From Xestospongia muta (Eukaryota; Porifera; Demospongiae; Haplosclerida; Petrosiidae), in contig OY848918.1 of the NCBI GenBank assembly GCA_963693285.1, positions 1,285,001 to 1,349,000 of the forward strand: a DNA stretch of 64,000 nucleotides, in the 5' to 3' direction. This document shows positions 10,888 to 24,104 of this stretch, in pieces (position 1 is the stretch's first letter; every line of letters begins with the position of its first letter). The notes beneath the pieces were generated by a model. It worked only from the letters and a program-made list of their open reading frames with translations, was not told where the DNA came from and ran no database searches. The position numbers were made by a program, and so were the translations under genes.

Positions 10888-13774
10888 ACCTCATCAGATG
10901 AGTGATATTGATTGTCAACATCACACTTAGGATAATATCCATGTTCTTTGTGCCAGCCACTAGGTGATGGATGTCGCCTAAATCCTCTGGATTGAAATTG
11001 CATATCAGTAATGCGCTCTTGGCTTGAGTGAAACACAATTTTAACTTGCTCGGTGTCATCGTTTGGTGTCTAATATAATAACATTATAATTATAGCATAC
11101 TTTCATAATATTATGCATACATTAATATATCCTGCAATTTTACAATAGTAAGTAGGTTCATTACTATTAGGAGGAGCCATGGGACGCTTTTCATTGAAGT
11201 TAACTTCTAAATAAGTCTTCTGATCCTCTGAAGTCATTGACGTATCAACACAAGCAGCCCCTGAGAGAAGGTTTTTGTTTTGATATTGAGGATGATGGAC
11301 CTATAGTATAAATGAAAATATTACTTATTCCATTGAGAAAACTTGACCTTTGAGATAACTACATACACAAAACAAGATATTGAAAATACAGTGTACATTA
11401 ATCTATTAAAATTAAAGTGATACCAGCCAACATTGTAACACATAGCTATACCAATGTTGATCTAATCTTTTATGCTATGATAACACTATTTTATAACCTC
11501 AGAACTGTTTTCAGCTTGACTGTTAATGTTAGGATTATCATTGTTGGTGACTCTATTAAGAGATACAGATTCATAGGCAGAAGATTGTAACAATGTAGTA
11601 GCCATAAGTTGAGTCAATGATGATTCTGTATCAATATCTTCCTCCTATATAGTGAATATAATAATGATGGCATATTTTCTTTTATCATATTAAAATGATG
11701 GTACATTATTAATAAATCACTGTTAACAACATATGTACCTGAGTACGTGCTATATTGATACTCTTTCTCAGAACATTTTGCTCATAACTACAATATTAAA
11801 ATAGAATCATTATAGTCTAACATTTTAGTACTTGTTCTTGCTAGCTTTCTTTTGAGAAACCAGTGGTCTCCCTGTTTATATTATTAATAGGACTATTTCA
11901 GTAAAAAAACATTATTACCTTGATTTATAACGAAATGTTTTCTTTTGCTCCTAAAACACCAAAGAGTACCTACTAAAACCAAAATTGATAATACCATAAC
12001 CACAACTATGGCAACTACTGATATTACAACATTTTTAACAGCTGTATAAGCTAAAATAATATAAAATAACTCTTCAATCATTATGTAACCATAATACCAT
12101 TAGGATTTTCAAGAGTAGGTTCTATAGTTATTGTAGCATTGGCAAAAATATTGGTAGTGGTGCTGAGTATTACATTATTTGATGAAGTACCTAGAAAGAA
12201 TTTTTATGGAATGAAAGAAAATAAAATAGTCAATATACTGTATTTACTGGTAATAATAACGGTCTCAGTAGGAGATGGTAGTAGTAAAATATACTCCAAT
12301 ACTTGAGGGTATACAACAGATGGGTTAGTTATAATAGTACCATCTACTATATCATGAGCTGTCACAGTATAGTTACCACTAACTGGTAGAGTTATATACT
12401 GGTATACTGTACTCTCCTCTATACTGGATTTTGATATATTAGTAGACTTCACAATTCCTTTAGAAGACTCTCTAAATATCACATGACATCCATCAGCAGT
12501 AGATCTCTCAGCAAACGTACACTGTACAACAACTGATCCATTATCAGAGCAGTACTGTAGAGTGAGTCCTTGAACATGGTAGGTTGCTATAAGGACATAG
12601 GCCATTTGATTTATTAATAATATGTATTGTTAACTCACTGAACATGATATGATCTTTACCTTTCGTTGTATTGAAAGTATTTGTAATGCAAGCAGTAAAA
12701 TTAAATTTTGTAAAAGAGTGTAGATTAGTTATAGTATAGTAAGTAACCACTGCTTGGTCACTGTCTGTAGCATTGACAGCCAGCAAATGATAAACAACTA
12801 TTTTATTATTTTCTTCAGAATCAGTTTCTCCAAACAAAAAATTAATGCAAAGCTTAGGGTGACCTTTGAGCTATAGAACATAATAAAGGACGTAAAATTA
12901 ATTTAAAGATTATTTTGCTTGCCATAATATCAAATGTCACATTGAAGCTGTTGTCACTTGCATAAAATAATACAGTATGATCCTGTATATCAATAATATA
13001 ATCTATGAGAAATAAATATAAGTACGAGTGATGTTTACTGACCTCCACTGAATTCATCTGTAATAGTAACATTTCTAGAACTATATTCTCCATTATGTGC
13101 TATAACAGTAGCAGTGTAAATATCACAGACTGTGAGGTTATATAACTCGTAAGATGTATCCTCAGTGATATCATTATATAGTAACTGGCCATGTTGGTTC
13201 TCTATATAAATGTGATATGATAGTGGATAGTTCTCAAATGGAGGAGACCAGGTCAACCAACTAGAACTGCTAAAACTATAAATAAACTGGAGACTTTCTA
13301 CTGGTGTTATACCTATCATTTAATATAATCAAGTAAAATGAACTATGATCACATCAACATGTAAAACTAACCTTTGATTGTCAAAATAGCAGATTTGGAT
13401 ATAAAATCAAGATCGTGATTAAAGACAATGCATCCAATATCTATCCCATCATTAATAGGTAGTGCTCTTATAGTTAGTACTGATGACCACACATCAACTG
13501 ATATATTGTTAGTAGTTACTGATATCTCTCTGTCTTGATTACTGGGATCAGTGAGTGAATTACTCTCTACTATCCATGACAGTTTATCTCCTGTACCCTC
13601 ACAAGTAAAATTAGCTAGAATATATAGTGTAGCAGTAACAGAGGAGGGAGGTACTGTGATATCTGTACACGAAAAGCATAAGACCTAGTTAGATGATATA
13701 ATGATTGACTTACTAGTACTTCCACATTCTTCAACTAAAAGCAAGACTCCGACAAACAGCCAATTCGGATTCAT
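10888..13774 (-). CDS. Receptor gene 1: Ig + FN3-like + TM + tyrosine-motif tail
   Basis: This is a multi-exon minus-strand gene. Exon 1 (13,713-13,774) starts MNPNWLFVGVLLLVEEC, a signal peptide, and ends at GTAAGT. The next exon (about 13,373-13,662) is an Ig domain (ANFTCEG..W..IGCIVFNHD). FN3-like modules follow at about 13,042-13,313 (SWLTWSPPFENYPLSYHIY) and 12,660-12,999. A module at 12,250-12,590 carries SADGCHVIFR-like text (STADGCHVIFRESSKG). The TM helix is at 11,905-12,040 (VVISVVAIVVVMVLSILVLV) followed by CFRSKRKH. Tail exons are at about 11,470-11,645 (SSAYESVSL), 11,160-11,300 (TYLEVNF, PTYYCKI) and 10,888-11,071 (HGYYPKC). SAYESV fits the S-x-Y-x-x-V ITIM pattern. No kinase domain was seen. 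The role is inferred to be cell-surface signalling or adhesion. The 3' end and some exon joins are unsure. Confidence 0.65.
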
Positions 13775-14229
13775 GACAATGTATAGACCAGAGTACTTTG
13801 AACTTTCATGGGAAAATTAACTGTCCCACCCAAATTCAATATGGTGTAGTTGTTACTTGACACGTATCGAACGTTATTGACGTTTACAATTTATTATTTA
13901 TTATAGATCAATTGCACCGTTATTACTGGTTTGTTAGGAACACCAGATAGTAATGTGGTAGTAGGTGGCATTCAGACAACTTGGACACATGGAATTAAGT
14001 ACACATTTTTGCTATTACATACATAATTAAATACTATTGTTATTGTTATCATTAAAGTCTATATCCAATCTATAACATACTCATTCCAAAGATCCTTAGT
14101 GAAAAGGCAGTCTTGTGTATTTTTACTTTTTGTTTTGTTAAGATAGTAGGATGCTCATTTACAGAGCTAATACAAAGAACGAATAAATAAACAATAAATT
14201 AAATAAATTAGTGATATATGGTGAACAAT

Positions 14230-15250
14230 ATGACTGATTAATGATATTGATGGCTAATAGTGCTGATTTGAAAGAGGAGACAAGTGCTAAGATTTTTAAT
14301 AAAGGGAGGAAGAGAGTTCCAAAGAGGGATAATACTTGGGAAGAAATAATTTAAATGAACAAAACGGGACACTCAGATTGAGAGGATGTGAAAAACATTG
14401 GTTACAACATCACAGGTTTTGGTACACGAAAACACCATTAAGAAGATCCATTTACTAAGTAGGTTTAGAGCTAAAAATTGAACTGACTCCAGAATATGAA
14501 CATTTACAACACCAATGGGATTCCAAACTGAAAAACAATAATTAAATGAGGGAGAACAAAAGTAAGATACAATTTTGACAGTGCTGAAGAAGTGTGATGA
14601 TAAAAATAACAATACATAAAACCAAGAAGCTTCTTAAACATTGAGGAAATTAAATTGACGTGAGATGACCAAGATAGATTTGAAGTAATAGCTACAACTC
14701 AGTACCAAAATGATGACGCATGTTTAATAGAACAATGGTCAAGAGAAAAAAAAGGAACATCTGAAAAATAAGAAGAACTTTTCCTACAAATTATCATAAA
14801 TTTAGTCTTTGATTGATTAATTGAAACTAATTTGAAAGGTACCTAGATTGTATGTAAGAAGATATAAGGTTAATACTACATTGAATAGAAGAAAATTCGT
14901 CAAACAATTTAAAAGGACAAGTAAAATATCATCACCATATAATGTAAGAGAATGAGAAGAAGGTAAGGAAATTGTGGAAATTTCATTTACATATAAAATA
15001 AAGAGTAATGGACCTAGAATTGACCCTTGGGGCACACCTATGAAAACTACATTATGAAAAAACTAGCCATCAACATAAAACTTGTTGAGTATGGTTAAAG
15101 ATAACTTTTGAAAAATATTACAACAGATACTGGGATATTGTAAGAGTGTGGTACATCTAATAAAGGTTGGTAAGGAACTGAATCAAAAGCTTTAGAGATC
15201 AAAAAGTTACATTAATAGAGTGATTGGAGTAGAGCAGATATAACCAGAAA
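14230..15250 (-). pseudogene. LINE reverse-transcriptase remnant
   Basis: Minus-strand pieces of a second LINE related to the one at 6.2-9.9 kb. 14,817-15,035 reads MPQGSILGPLLFILYVNEIS and then LYGDDILLV, the RT catalytic block with G in place of the usual A. 14,373-14,612 resembles the post-RT region (SFNYCFSVWNP, ILESVQFLALNLLSKW). Many stops occur. No endonuclease part or clear 3' tail was found. Divergence from the first LINE suggests a separate, older insertion. Confidence 0.65.
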
Positions 15251-15529
15251 GAAGTAGCGGTTAAAAGAGCAAATTCAGTAGTCTATAAGAGCAACAAGAT
15301 CTTAATCCAAACTGACAATCTGAGCATCCTGGCAGTGATACGATCAGGACCAGGTGAAATGTCAGATGGTGGCTACCTAATCAGATTGAAAATATCCTCA
15401 GAAGAACAAGGATTGAAGATAGAATATCATTTAAAGAAACACCTGTATTATCAGTATGAAAAGGAGGAACAGATGCATAAACTTAGTTCATGGAATTACT
15501 ACTTGTACCACCAAAAACATTGAAGGCCA

Positions 15530-16440
15530 TACAAGGCTATAATGCTAAAATGAAACTTATAGGAACTGTTGTTTAGTCAATTACTAGATGGACCACTAAA
15601 ACTAAAAACTAATTCTGATACAATAATGCAAGTTGGCATTTTGGAAGTGACATTTTAGAAGTTGACATCCTGGGAACTAACCTAAAAACATAGATGAGGA
15701 CAATATTGCCAAAGAATTTTGCTGGTTTAACTTACGATATTTTATCATGAGGCCAGAGCAATTGGATCATTTAGCTCTACGATATATGTTGTACTTTTTC
15801 CTATTCAAGGATAAGAGACGATAATTTTGCCCAGAGAGGAGAGATTTGGTTAGAAGAAAACTTAACTATAACGATGGGTATATAAAAATTCCAATTAATG
15901 ACCCAGTTGATGGCCTTATTCCATCTTAGCACGTGCACCATTTCTAATTTTTATTAGGCTTTTCCTGTTACTTAATAAAACGTGGTACTCGTGCGTCATT
16001 AGCACGACGTGTGAACTCCAAACATATATATATTAATGGTCACATGACAAGTAGAGAAAGACTTGACAGGAATTTGTGAGATAAGAAATCATTAATAGAA
16101 ATTCATAATGTTAAGACTAAAAAGTATAATTCTGACAAAGCAATTGTTACAACTATAAATAAAGTCCTTGGGAAACGCTAAAACAAGACATAATTAAAAT
16201 CTAATTTTGATTTGATAGTCTTTTAAAATACCCAGTCCAAGTTAGTCATTTTTAAAAAAAGTCAAGTAAGTGTATGAACAGTTTCAAAGACTTATTATCT
16301 ATAGTTTCATAGTAAACTTCCTTGCATGGAGTAAAAATTATTTTTAAAAAACCAACAAGTTTATTGATGACTTGATGACTGCTAGTCATTTATTGTATGT
16401 ACAAACTATGTTAACTTGTGATACTACTGTTGTAAAGTTC
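15530..16440. other. No supported gene
   Basis: AT-rich spacer between the LINE remnant and the left end of the pogo-type element. Nothing recognised. Confidence 0.4.
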
Positions 16441-16444
16441 ACAT

Positions 16445-16797
16445 GTTTTTGCACCAGAGCTTTTAAAACGGGCCGACCGAAAACACTGATCTTCGGTCGA
16501 GTGAACAAATGTTCGGTCAATGTCCTACCAACGCCACAAATTCAAGCAGTTTTTTACAGGATTCCTGCCATACAAAGCTAGAACCTTACTCTATCGAGAG
16601 TAAAAATTTGGAGTCTCTGCTGCTGCTGCTACGGGCTGTATAGTATTACCGAATACCCGACTGGATCACGTGATCAATGATCGTACATGTGATACTGAGT
16701 GTTACTGTCGCTTAAAGAGGTAAATAAGGTCTGTACAGTACTGTAGCTTCTCATGAACTTCTTCTAGCTATTGAATTGCGAAGTGAAGTGTTTATTT
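16445..16797 (+). repeat. Left terminal inverted repeat of the pogo-type element
   Basis: Reading from GTTTTTGCACCAGAGC, this block is the reverse complement of 39,150-39,541. Matches include GGGCCGACCGAAAACAC, the CTG/CAG triplet run (four units here, more at the right end) and TATTGAATTGCGAAGT. The left copy lacks about 45 bp present on the right near 39,175-39,225. The outer boundary is set where the two ends stop matching. A TA lies a few bases outside each end, but a clean TA target duplication is not proven. Confidence 0.75.
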
Positions 16798-16803
16798 AAT
16801 ATG

Positions 16804-17025
16804 TTACCTTAAGCAAACTATTAATTGCATCAACTAAATTTAGTGAAATTAGCGAATACTGTACAAAATGCTAAATTAAACTAATGCAAAAAATTGTAAT
16901 GTGTTACTCTATACTTTTTAATTAATAGTTATAACCAGAAAATGCTAAATTTAGTAATACTAACTGTGACATATGACAAAAATGCTAAATTTAGTTGACA
17001 CAATTAATAGTTTGCTTAAGGTAAT
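16804..17025. mobile_element. Short palindromic MITE-like element
   Basis: It begins TTACCTTAAGCAAACTAT and ends with the reverse complement ATAGTTTGCTTAAGGTAA, enclosing about 180 bp of AT-rich sequence with the repeated motif TGCTAAATTTAG. It has no coding capacity. It sits just inside the pogo left terminal repeat, so it is probably a later insertion there. No clear target duplication. Confidence 0.6.
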
Positions 17026-17116
17026 TATTGCTTGTGTAGCATGTTTGAGACTATTCTAGAAGTTTCTTTCTAGATTTTTGAGTTGCTATATAATCTGACC
17101 TTTTCTTGTAGACTTC

Positions 17117-17645
17117 TATGGAATACAAACCACGACAAAAATAGGCATCAAATTCACGATTATTGAACGCTCAAAATTCACGATTTACCAGTAATTCACG
17201 ATTATTGCACACTCAAAACTCATGACACTACCCGGAAATTCACGATTATCATATTTCACAATTCACGATTTTACTGTGAATTCGCGACTATTCCACTTCT
17301 CAATTCACGTTTTTACCGAGAGTTCACGATTATTGCAATTCGTGAATTCACGATTTTATGGTGAATTTGCAATTCAAAATTTTAGTTATTCAACTAGCAA
17401 TCTTCAATTTTGGTAAGTCTCGATACTCTATCATACTAGAAATTCTCTCTATTTCAGTATTTAAGATGGGGGTCAATTAGGGGTCAAAATGGGCGTGGCA
17501 ACGAACAGAATGGTTCTCTTCTTATTATATGAAGGTACTGGGTAAGGTGATATTCTCAAGATACTATCTACTTTCTGTTCTCATTGACCTATGTTTAACT
17601 CATCAGATTATAATTATTATTATAATTATTATTATTGTTATTATT

Positions 17646-17677
<32 letters not shown>

Positions 17678-17729
17678 CGTTGTTGTTGGTTGTTGTTGTT
17701 GCTGTTATTATCATTATTATGATCATGGC
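17117..17729 (+). repeat. Left terminal inverted repeat with ATTCACGATT subrepeats
   Basis: Reverse complement of 34,312-34,956. From 17,149 to 17,355 there are about eight copies of ATTCACGATT or close variants, alternately followed by ATTG and TTAC. The right arm has one extra unit of about 48 bp. A TTATTA/TTGTTG microsatellite (17,609-17,720) closes the block. Subterminal repeats of this kind often bind transposase; that role is inferred. Confidence 0.75.
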
Positions 17730-19190
17730 CATCATTGTTATTGTTATTTTTATTAACATTATTACTAATATTGTTAGTATTAGTATTAGTTTTGTAGTAG
17801 TAGTATTGTTATTGTTATAAGTTGTTTCTAAATTTTATAATAATTTGAAGTTCACTATTGGTTTCTCCATATTGTTTTAGTAGTAGTATAGTTATTTTAA
17901 ATAATTGTTGTTGGTTATGTGTGAAACTAATTTAATTTTTGATCTTGTTATTAATTGGTGCTGAAAGTATAAATGCTCTCTCTCAAGCAGTACTGAAGCA
18001 CACTATAAATATTTAAGATATTGTATTGTATCCTCTATTATATGTGCCAAAAATATGTTCCTAATCTTATTCCTCATACAAAGGAGTTCTGCAAATATAT
18101 TAAATGTTTAATAAAATATTAACCAGCTGTTCCCAACCTTATATTTATAGAAGTTTAACGCCTGACATTGATATAGTTAATGCATTACTGACTAACTTAA
18201 TTGCATTGTTTTTCAATGATCAACTTCCACCTCTGCCTCATACCTGTAAAGATTCTTGTCCCCTACTGATAGCCCTGTGGATAGTCTCATCTCTGAACTG
18301 TTTATCATTTAATTTTATTTCTTGAAATAAAAAAATCATCTGATTCAGACAAAATTACAGTTAAAATGTTTGAGACTATGGCTGTCTCTATCACACCTAC
18401 TACTACAAACTATTCATTATGTCTATACCTAACAGTTTAGTTCTTTCATCTTAGAAGGTAGTATCTGCTGTACCTATAACAAAGGTAAATGGACCTCAAT
18501 CTGTTGATAGGTTTTGTCCTAGTTCTCTGTCACCCATTATTGATAAGCTACTTGAGAAGCATATTTTATGATATTAAGCAACCACTTCCAGGAGTCTTGT
18601 TCCTTTTTAAATAATTAATAAGTTTTTCTCCCAAAAACATCAACTATCTCAACTCAACTTCTATTTGAGATGATTGGTATAAATTTTGAACAAGATATCT
18701 TCAATTTGCCCAGCTTTCTTTGACTAAAAAATGCTTTCTTAGTGTGCCACATAAAATATTGCTACTAAAATTAGAAAATATGGGGATTGGTAACTTTTCT
18801 ACTGAGATGGATTTGTAACGATTAATCTGGTAGTGTATAATATGTTATCACAATGGCGTTCATTTAATAGAACTACCAGTCATTTCAGGAATACTTCAAG
18901 AGTCAGTACTAGGTCACTTGCTATTTCTAATTTACACAGATTATATTACTCCAGCTGAATACACAGATTACTTTGCGACCGATGCAAAATATTCCAATTC
19001 CCTTGCCCATTGGCTACCTAACAGGCACAGACAAATGTTTATAGCCAATGTACTGACTGCGCGCCTGCCCAACAATTCACTAAGAACGCCACCAGTAAAG
19101 ACAATGGAGTTGTCACCAGATGTTAATTTTAAACAAGTCTGCTACAATTCTGTAACTGGTATAAGTGGAGTTATATCATTTACATGACTT
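17730..19190 (+). pseudogene. LINE reverse-transcriptase remnant inside left arm
   Basis: Plus-strand remnant. Near 18,540 it reads SPIIDKLLEKH, an RT early block. Further on, in shifted frames, 18,745-18,800 gives VPHKILLLKLENMGIGNF-like text and 18,884-18,960 gives ISGILQESVLGHLLFLIYTD, matching the P-Q-G-S-V-L-G-P-L-L-F RT block. Many stops. The part from 18,584 to 18,950 is repeated inverted in the right arm. After 18,950 the left copy runs into unrelated sequence, while the right copy continues through the rest of the RT. The 18,104-18,325 open frame probably belongs to the same remnant. Confidence 0.6.
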
Positions 19191-20377
19191 ATGACAATTT
19201 GAAGGCACATTCAGCCGATCTTATCATTTATTCTGTTTAAATCATTTTAAACATTAACAAAAATGATAGAATAAAAGAAAGAGAAAATATTATCTGTGTT
19301 GTCATGAATACACTAATTGTTAGTAGACATACATCAAATTTCAACAAGTCTGTATATTTTGTTTCCATGGGAACTATAAAAGTGCACTAACGTTTGTCTT
19401 GTTAGTAGTCCAATATGTGGGATCATTTATGTTACTCTATTCAGTGTCCCAATGAAGAGCTCAGTATATAATACTATGAGTCCTAAACCCAGAGTAATAT
19501 AACAGAGTAGTAATAGTTACAGTCTTATTTTATTGTTACTGTATTATTGCATGTTCTAATTCTCATCTACACGCTATTTGATTTAATTAGCAATAATTAG
19601 TGTAGACTAACATGACACGTGTTCGTGCAATTCGCAATATTACATCACTGCACGTTGCCTTGTGGTTTTCGAAAGCTGAAGAGAAAGCCTTCTGTTGCTT
19701 TTTGTGTGTTGGGTCGCTTGTTGGGAGTCGCTAAGTATGTTCTTTACTTGAATACATATTTTTTCGCCAGTAACTAAGCAAATTGCCTACTCTCACTAAG
19801 AACTATGTTGTCTCAGCTGTTGTTTTTCTGGTAAGAGTATTTACTTTTTAAATTGTTGATAATTCACAATGCTATCGTTTTTCTAGACCAAACCATGTTC
19901 TCCTTCTCCTCATTCGGTTTTCTTGCAACATATTTGCAAGTTCATGGAATCCTGGTTTATGTAAGCGTATTATATACATACGTAAGTGTACTTACAATGT
20001 ATTAATTACTTTCCTGCTACTTTTCATTCCTGTTAGGATTTTTAGTGAGCAACTACTAAATTTAGAACCCAACCAGTCTAAATTGCATACAAGGCATCAA
20101 GCTTTACCTATGTGATAATTATATGAGTCTTTGCATGCTCCACTCAGGCATGTGGTATAATAATTTTGTGGTTTTACAATGACTGTTTTTGTCTTTGTTA
20201 CCAAGAAATGTTCCAACACCTCTCACTTGACTCTTTTTAGGACAGCTTTAGATTGGTAATAGTTTAGACCTGCTGGTTTTTTGAATGCATTGTTGTCTTA
20301 GTTGTCAAATTATATGAACACTTTACTCTTTTCAGAATTATTGTGTTAGGATTGACCTCTCAGAACTCTTGTGTTAG
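19191..20377. other. Upstream region of the HECT gene, repeated exon-like blocks
   Basis: No coding domain. From 19,813 to 19,990 a block (a TTTTTCTGGTAAGAGTA start, a TTTTTCTAGAC acceptor-like site, then CTGGTTTA and a donor-like GTAAGC or GTGAGC) is similar to 20,826-20,985. A third related donor region is near 20,510. These may be duplicated untranslated first exons. Confidence 0.35.
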
Positions 20378-23300
20378 AGTTGGAAATTCAATGATTCTTC
20401 ATAGTTCAGAGCTCTCGTGTTAGAGTTAAGCATTCAAGCTGAAGTACTTGTTCTCCTTTGGTCTTCTACACAATCTGAGTTATCACAAGTGTCTTGTGTC
20501 CAGACTCAGGTGAGTTATTATATACAAATGTACTTAAAATTAATCAGTTGCATCTTATGACTAGACATATGCCTGTGTTTTGTTGCTGTAGTTTACTCTA
20601 GGTACAGTCTTACAGGCTCACAAGCCTAAAACACACATGTGGCTAATAACCTTAAATGACCTGTGTGATAAATAAACATACAGACATGTAACCAAAATAA
20701 TTATTGATCTTACATGTTAAGGGCATGTGTTAGTTGTACACAAGGCGTGTTCAACACCTTTCACTTAACCTCATTTTAGGACAATCTTGCTGACTAATTT
20801 TTGACATTGTCTTCTAATAGAGCTGCTGTCTTCTGGTAAGAGTAATATAGTAATAGTTGGTTGTTTCATGTGCCATCATTTTTCTAGACAAAAACCTTTT
20901 TCTTGTTCTCTCCATTGGCTGTCGTAGAACATTATGAGAAGTCTATTAATTCCTGGTTTAGGTGAGCTATTATATATAAATGCACTTACAATTAAATTGG
21001 ACTTACAAAAAAGTATCTAGAAAGAATAAATGAACGTCTTGCTACTGTTTGCTCAGTCTTTATGTGGTGCAAAGATACGTTTTTGAAGTTTGAGAGAGCA
21101 CTTTTAGTTGCCTGTAAGTATTAACTGTCAAACGTTTATGTTTTGTCAATGAGGTTAACTTATTTAACTAGGGCAGTTTCAACATGGCAGGTTTAATATC
21201 ACAGGATGATGTCGAAAAGGCCCATTCTCATCCCTATCTCATTGTCAGCATCTCATGACCCTAGCACTAGCTCTGGTGAGACTGAATTGTGTATGTATAC
21301 TGTACATGCATACCAAGTATATCTAGTCACTTGCATTCAAGAGCACAATCATGTGTACAGATCAGTAGACATATTTTATTTGTGTAGTTACTGCTATCAC
21401 AGTCTCTAGTACACATCTGCATGCAGGTATATAGGTTGAGAAATGACCTTTCATATATGTCTACCTATGTATAGATAATGCAGGTGCTACAGTTCAACAA
21501 ACATGTGATGTTGCACTGAGCAATCTCCAAAGAGCCAGAGAAAGGCTCACTGCTAGAGCTCGAGAATCTAGAAATGAAAGTTCTTTTAGCAGGGAATTCA
21601 CTCGAACATCATCTTTCTTAGGACAGAAGAGAAGTTTTGTGAAACTATTGGGCAAAGCAACCTTGTAAATGTGCAGCGAGAACATGGGCACACAAATTCG
21701 TTTGTTTAAGTCGTTGTGCCCAAGACATCCTACCAACTACTGATAATGAGAAAGATGCTTTGTTGGAAGCTGGGCTTGGGGAGAAGAAGATTGTCATTGA
21801 AGATGTTGACTGCTCAGGGGAAGAGTTTCGTGAACTATTGCATGCGTCATTTCCAAAATTAAAAGATTCTGGTGGCTTAATATTTGCAAAGTGCAAGTGT
21901 AATTCACGGTTTTTAGAACCACTCTCATCTATGTGCTTAACCTCACCAAGATGTTTACAAGAAAGAATTGGTAACTCTAGAACATACATCATCCAATTAC
22001 AGAGAGATTTAGACTTGACACCCTGTCAACTTTCACCTGGGGTAAGGCTTGCAGATTATTAATCTGAACATATTTATCATACATGTACACATAGCCTGTG
22101 GAGAAGTGTCTATCATGCGCTGAGGACGTCCCTGTAACAGTGTTATGTCAGCATTTGTCATCATGTATAGAGCAAAGGTGAGCTGTCTGCGATGTTTATG
22201 ACTTGTGTTGATTACATGTCATGTAGGAGTGGGGTAGAGGAGGATATGCAACAGTCAAGTGATGAGGATTTTGACCTACCGCCACCAACTCTTGTTCATA
22301 CTCCACATCCTTCCATGTCATCAAGTAGTGTTGACCTTATTGATGAAGAGCCTGATCTAGAAATTGAAGAGACAGAAGATGCAATTGTCACACGTGTACT
22401 TGAGCAAAGCGTTAGAGAATGTGATGAAGTTGGCAGGTAATGTTGCATAGTTAGTGCTTGTACACCTCTCTTGTATCTGTAGTCATTCAATGGAAGACAT
22501 CATACGAAAGTTGTCCAGAAAAGTGGAGCATTATGATGAATTTTTATTAGAAGTTGACAGAGAATGTGTACTTGCGGACTGTTTTAAAATTGTCAACAAT
22601 TGTGACTTTTCTCCCACTAAACTTATGCACAAGTTATATTTTGACATAAACAGGACTTTCGTTGATAGGTTGTCTTCAAAGGAGAACAGGGTGAAGATGG
22701 TGGAGGACTAAGAAGAGTACTTTGGCATCTTTTCTTATTACAACTGAAGGAATGTTACTTTGAGGGTGAAGAGAATAAGAAAGTAGTTCGACGTGATATT
22801 CTTGGTCTTCAGGTAAATAATGTGTGAAATTGATGATATTGATGGTTTTAAATGTATGAAATCTGTTGCTGCTAATTATTTTCTCTCAACTCCATTGTAG
22901 ACAAATATTTTTTACAAAATTGGCTGTTTGATGTCTGTACCTCTTAGTCAAGGAGGATCAGGCTATCCTTATATCTGTAAGGGGGTTTATGATTACCTTT
23001 GTGGCAAGGAGCTTAACGAAATCACTATTGACTACACTATTATACATGATTATGACATCAAGCTATTAGTAAGCAAGGTAAATAAGTCATGATGACAACA
23101 TTATAATTACTTCTAATTTAAGAGTGTATTCATGTGAGACTTACTGAATTAATCTAATTCTGTTGTGTAGTTTCTTTATTTTATGTGTTAAAAAGAATGA
23201 GAGTACTGTATTATTTATGGACTTGTTAATTGTTGTCTTAGATTATAGATGCTGTCAGCAACGAGGACATCCAAGCCCTATCAATGGATGCAATAGAAGT

Positions 23301-24104
23301 ACTGTCCAACTGTGGGTTCAACAAGGGTCCCACAACTTTGACACTTGAAGATCGTTCTACTTTGGTCCATAGTATCACAATGTACTATACAATACTTCGA
23401 TCAAAAGCCGAGCTTGATCAACTATGGAACGGACTTCAAACACTTGGTGTGGCAGATGCCACGAAGTCTCACCAGAATAGTCTAGAATCCCTTTTCACTG
23501 CTCCTTCACACCCTACTGAATTGACTCCAGATATCAAGTAGTACATGTACTCTCTGGCAATGTGTTTTTCATTTATTCCTAATAGTTATTATCAAGTCAC
23601 TGTTTCAAAACAGAGCTCGCTACTCTGAAAATTCAAGTCATAGAAAAGAGAAAGAGATGGCAAGATATGTACTTTTTGGTGACTATTTAGAGGATTGCAA
23701 AGGTAAGTAGTTCAGAAATTCTAACTAAAAGGTGACTTGTATCTACCAATAATGTTAAGACTTTCTCATGATGAGGTTGGTCTTGTGGTTTAGCACTCTA
23801 AGTAATTACACAATTAAATTAGTTTACAGCCTCCACTGTTTAAGTGGTTTCTTTGATGTCATTCATTAGTTACTTCATGTATACATTCACTAAGATTGGT
23901 TATAAGACTTGAATACACTGTTTTTATGTACTTTCACATTCCTTACAGGTGAGTGTAATGAAGTTTCCTTGAAGGATGTTCTCAGTTTTTTACTGGTTCA
24001 TCAGCTGTACCTCCACTTGGGTTTGATATAGGTCCAACTATGTCGTTCAGCCACAATGCAGTCTATCCAACAGCCTCTACATGTGTTTTCTCACTCACTC
24101 TACC
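20378..24104 (+). repeat. Left arm of 3.7 kb inverted repeat
   Basis: It matches the reverse complement of 26,298-30,024. By my count both arms are 3,727 bp with only a handful of substitutions. Examples seen are TCACCTGG against CCACCTGG near 22,030, and GTGTCTATC against GTGCCTATC near 22,105. The arms are separated by 2,193 bp. The arm holds most of the HECT gene. Confidence 0.9.

Noticed and set aside
17529..17820. Long open frames of poly-Ile/Val/Leu
   Set aside because: They are translations of the TTA/TTG microsatellite and have no start context or domain.
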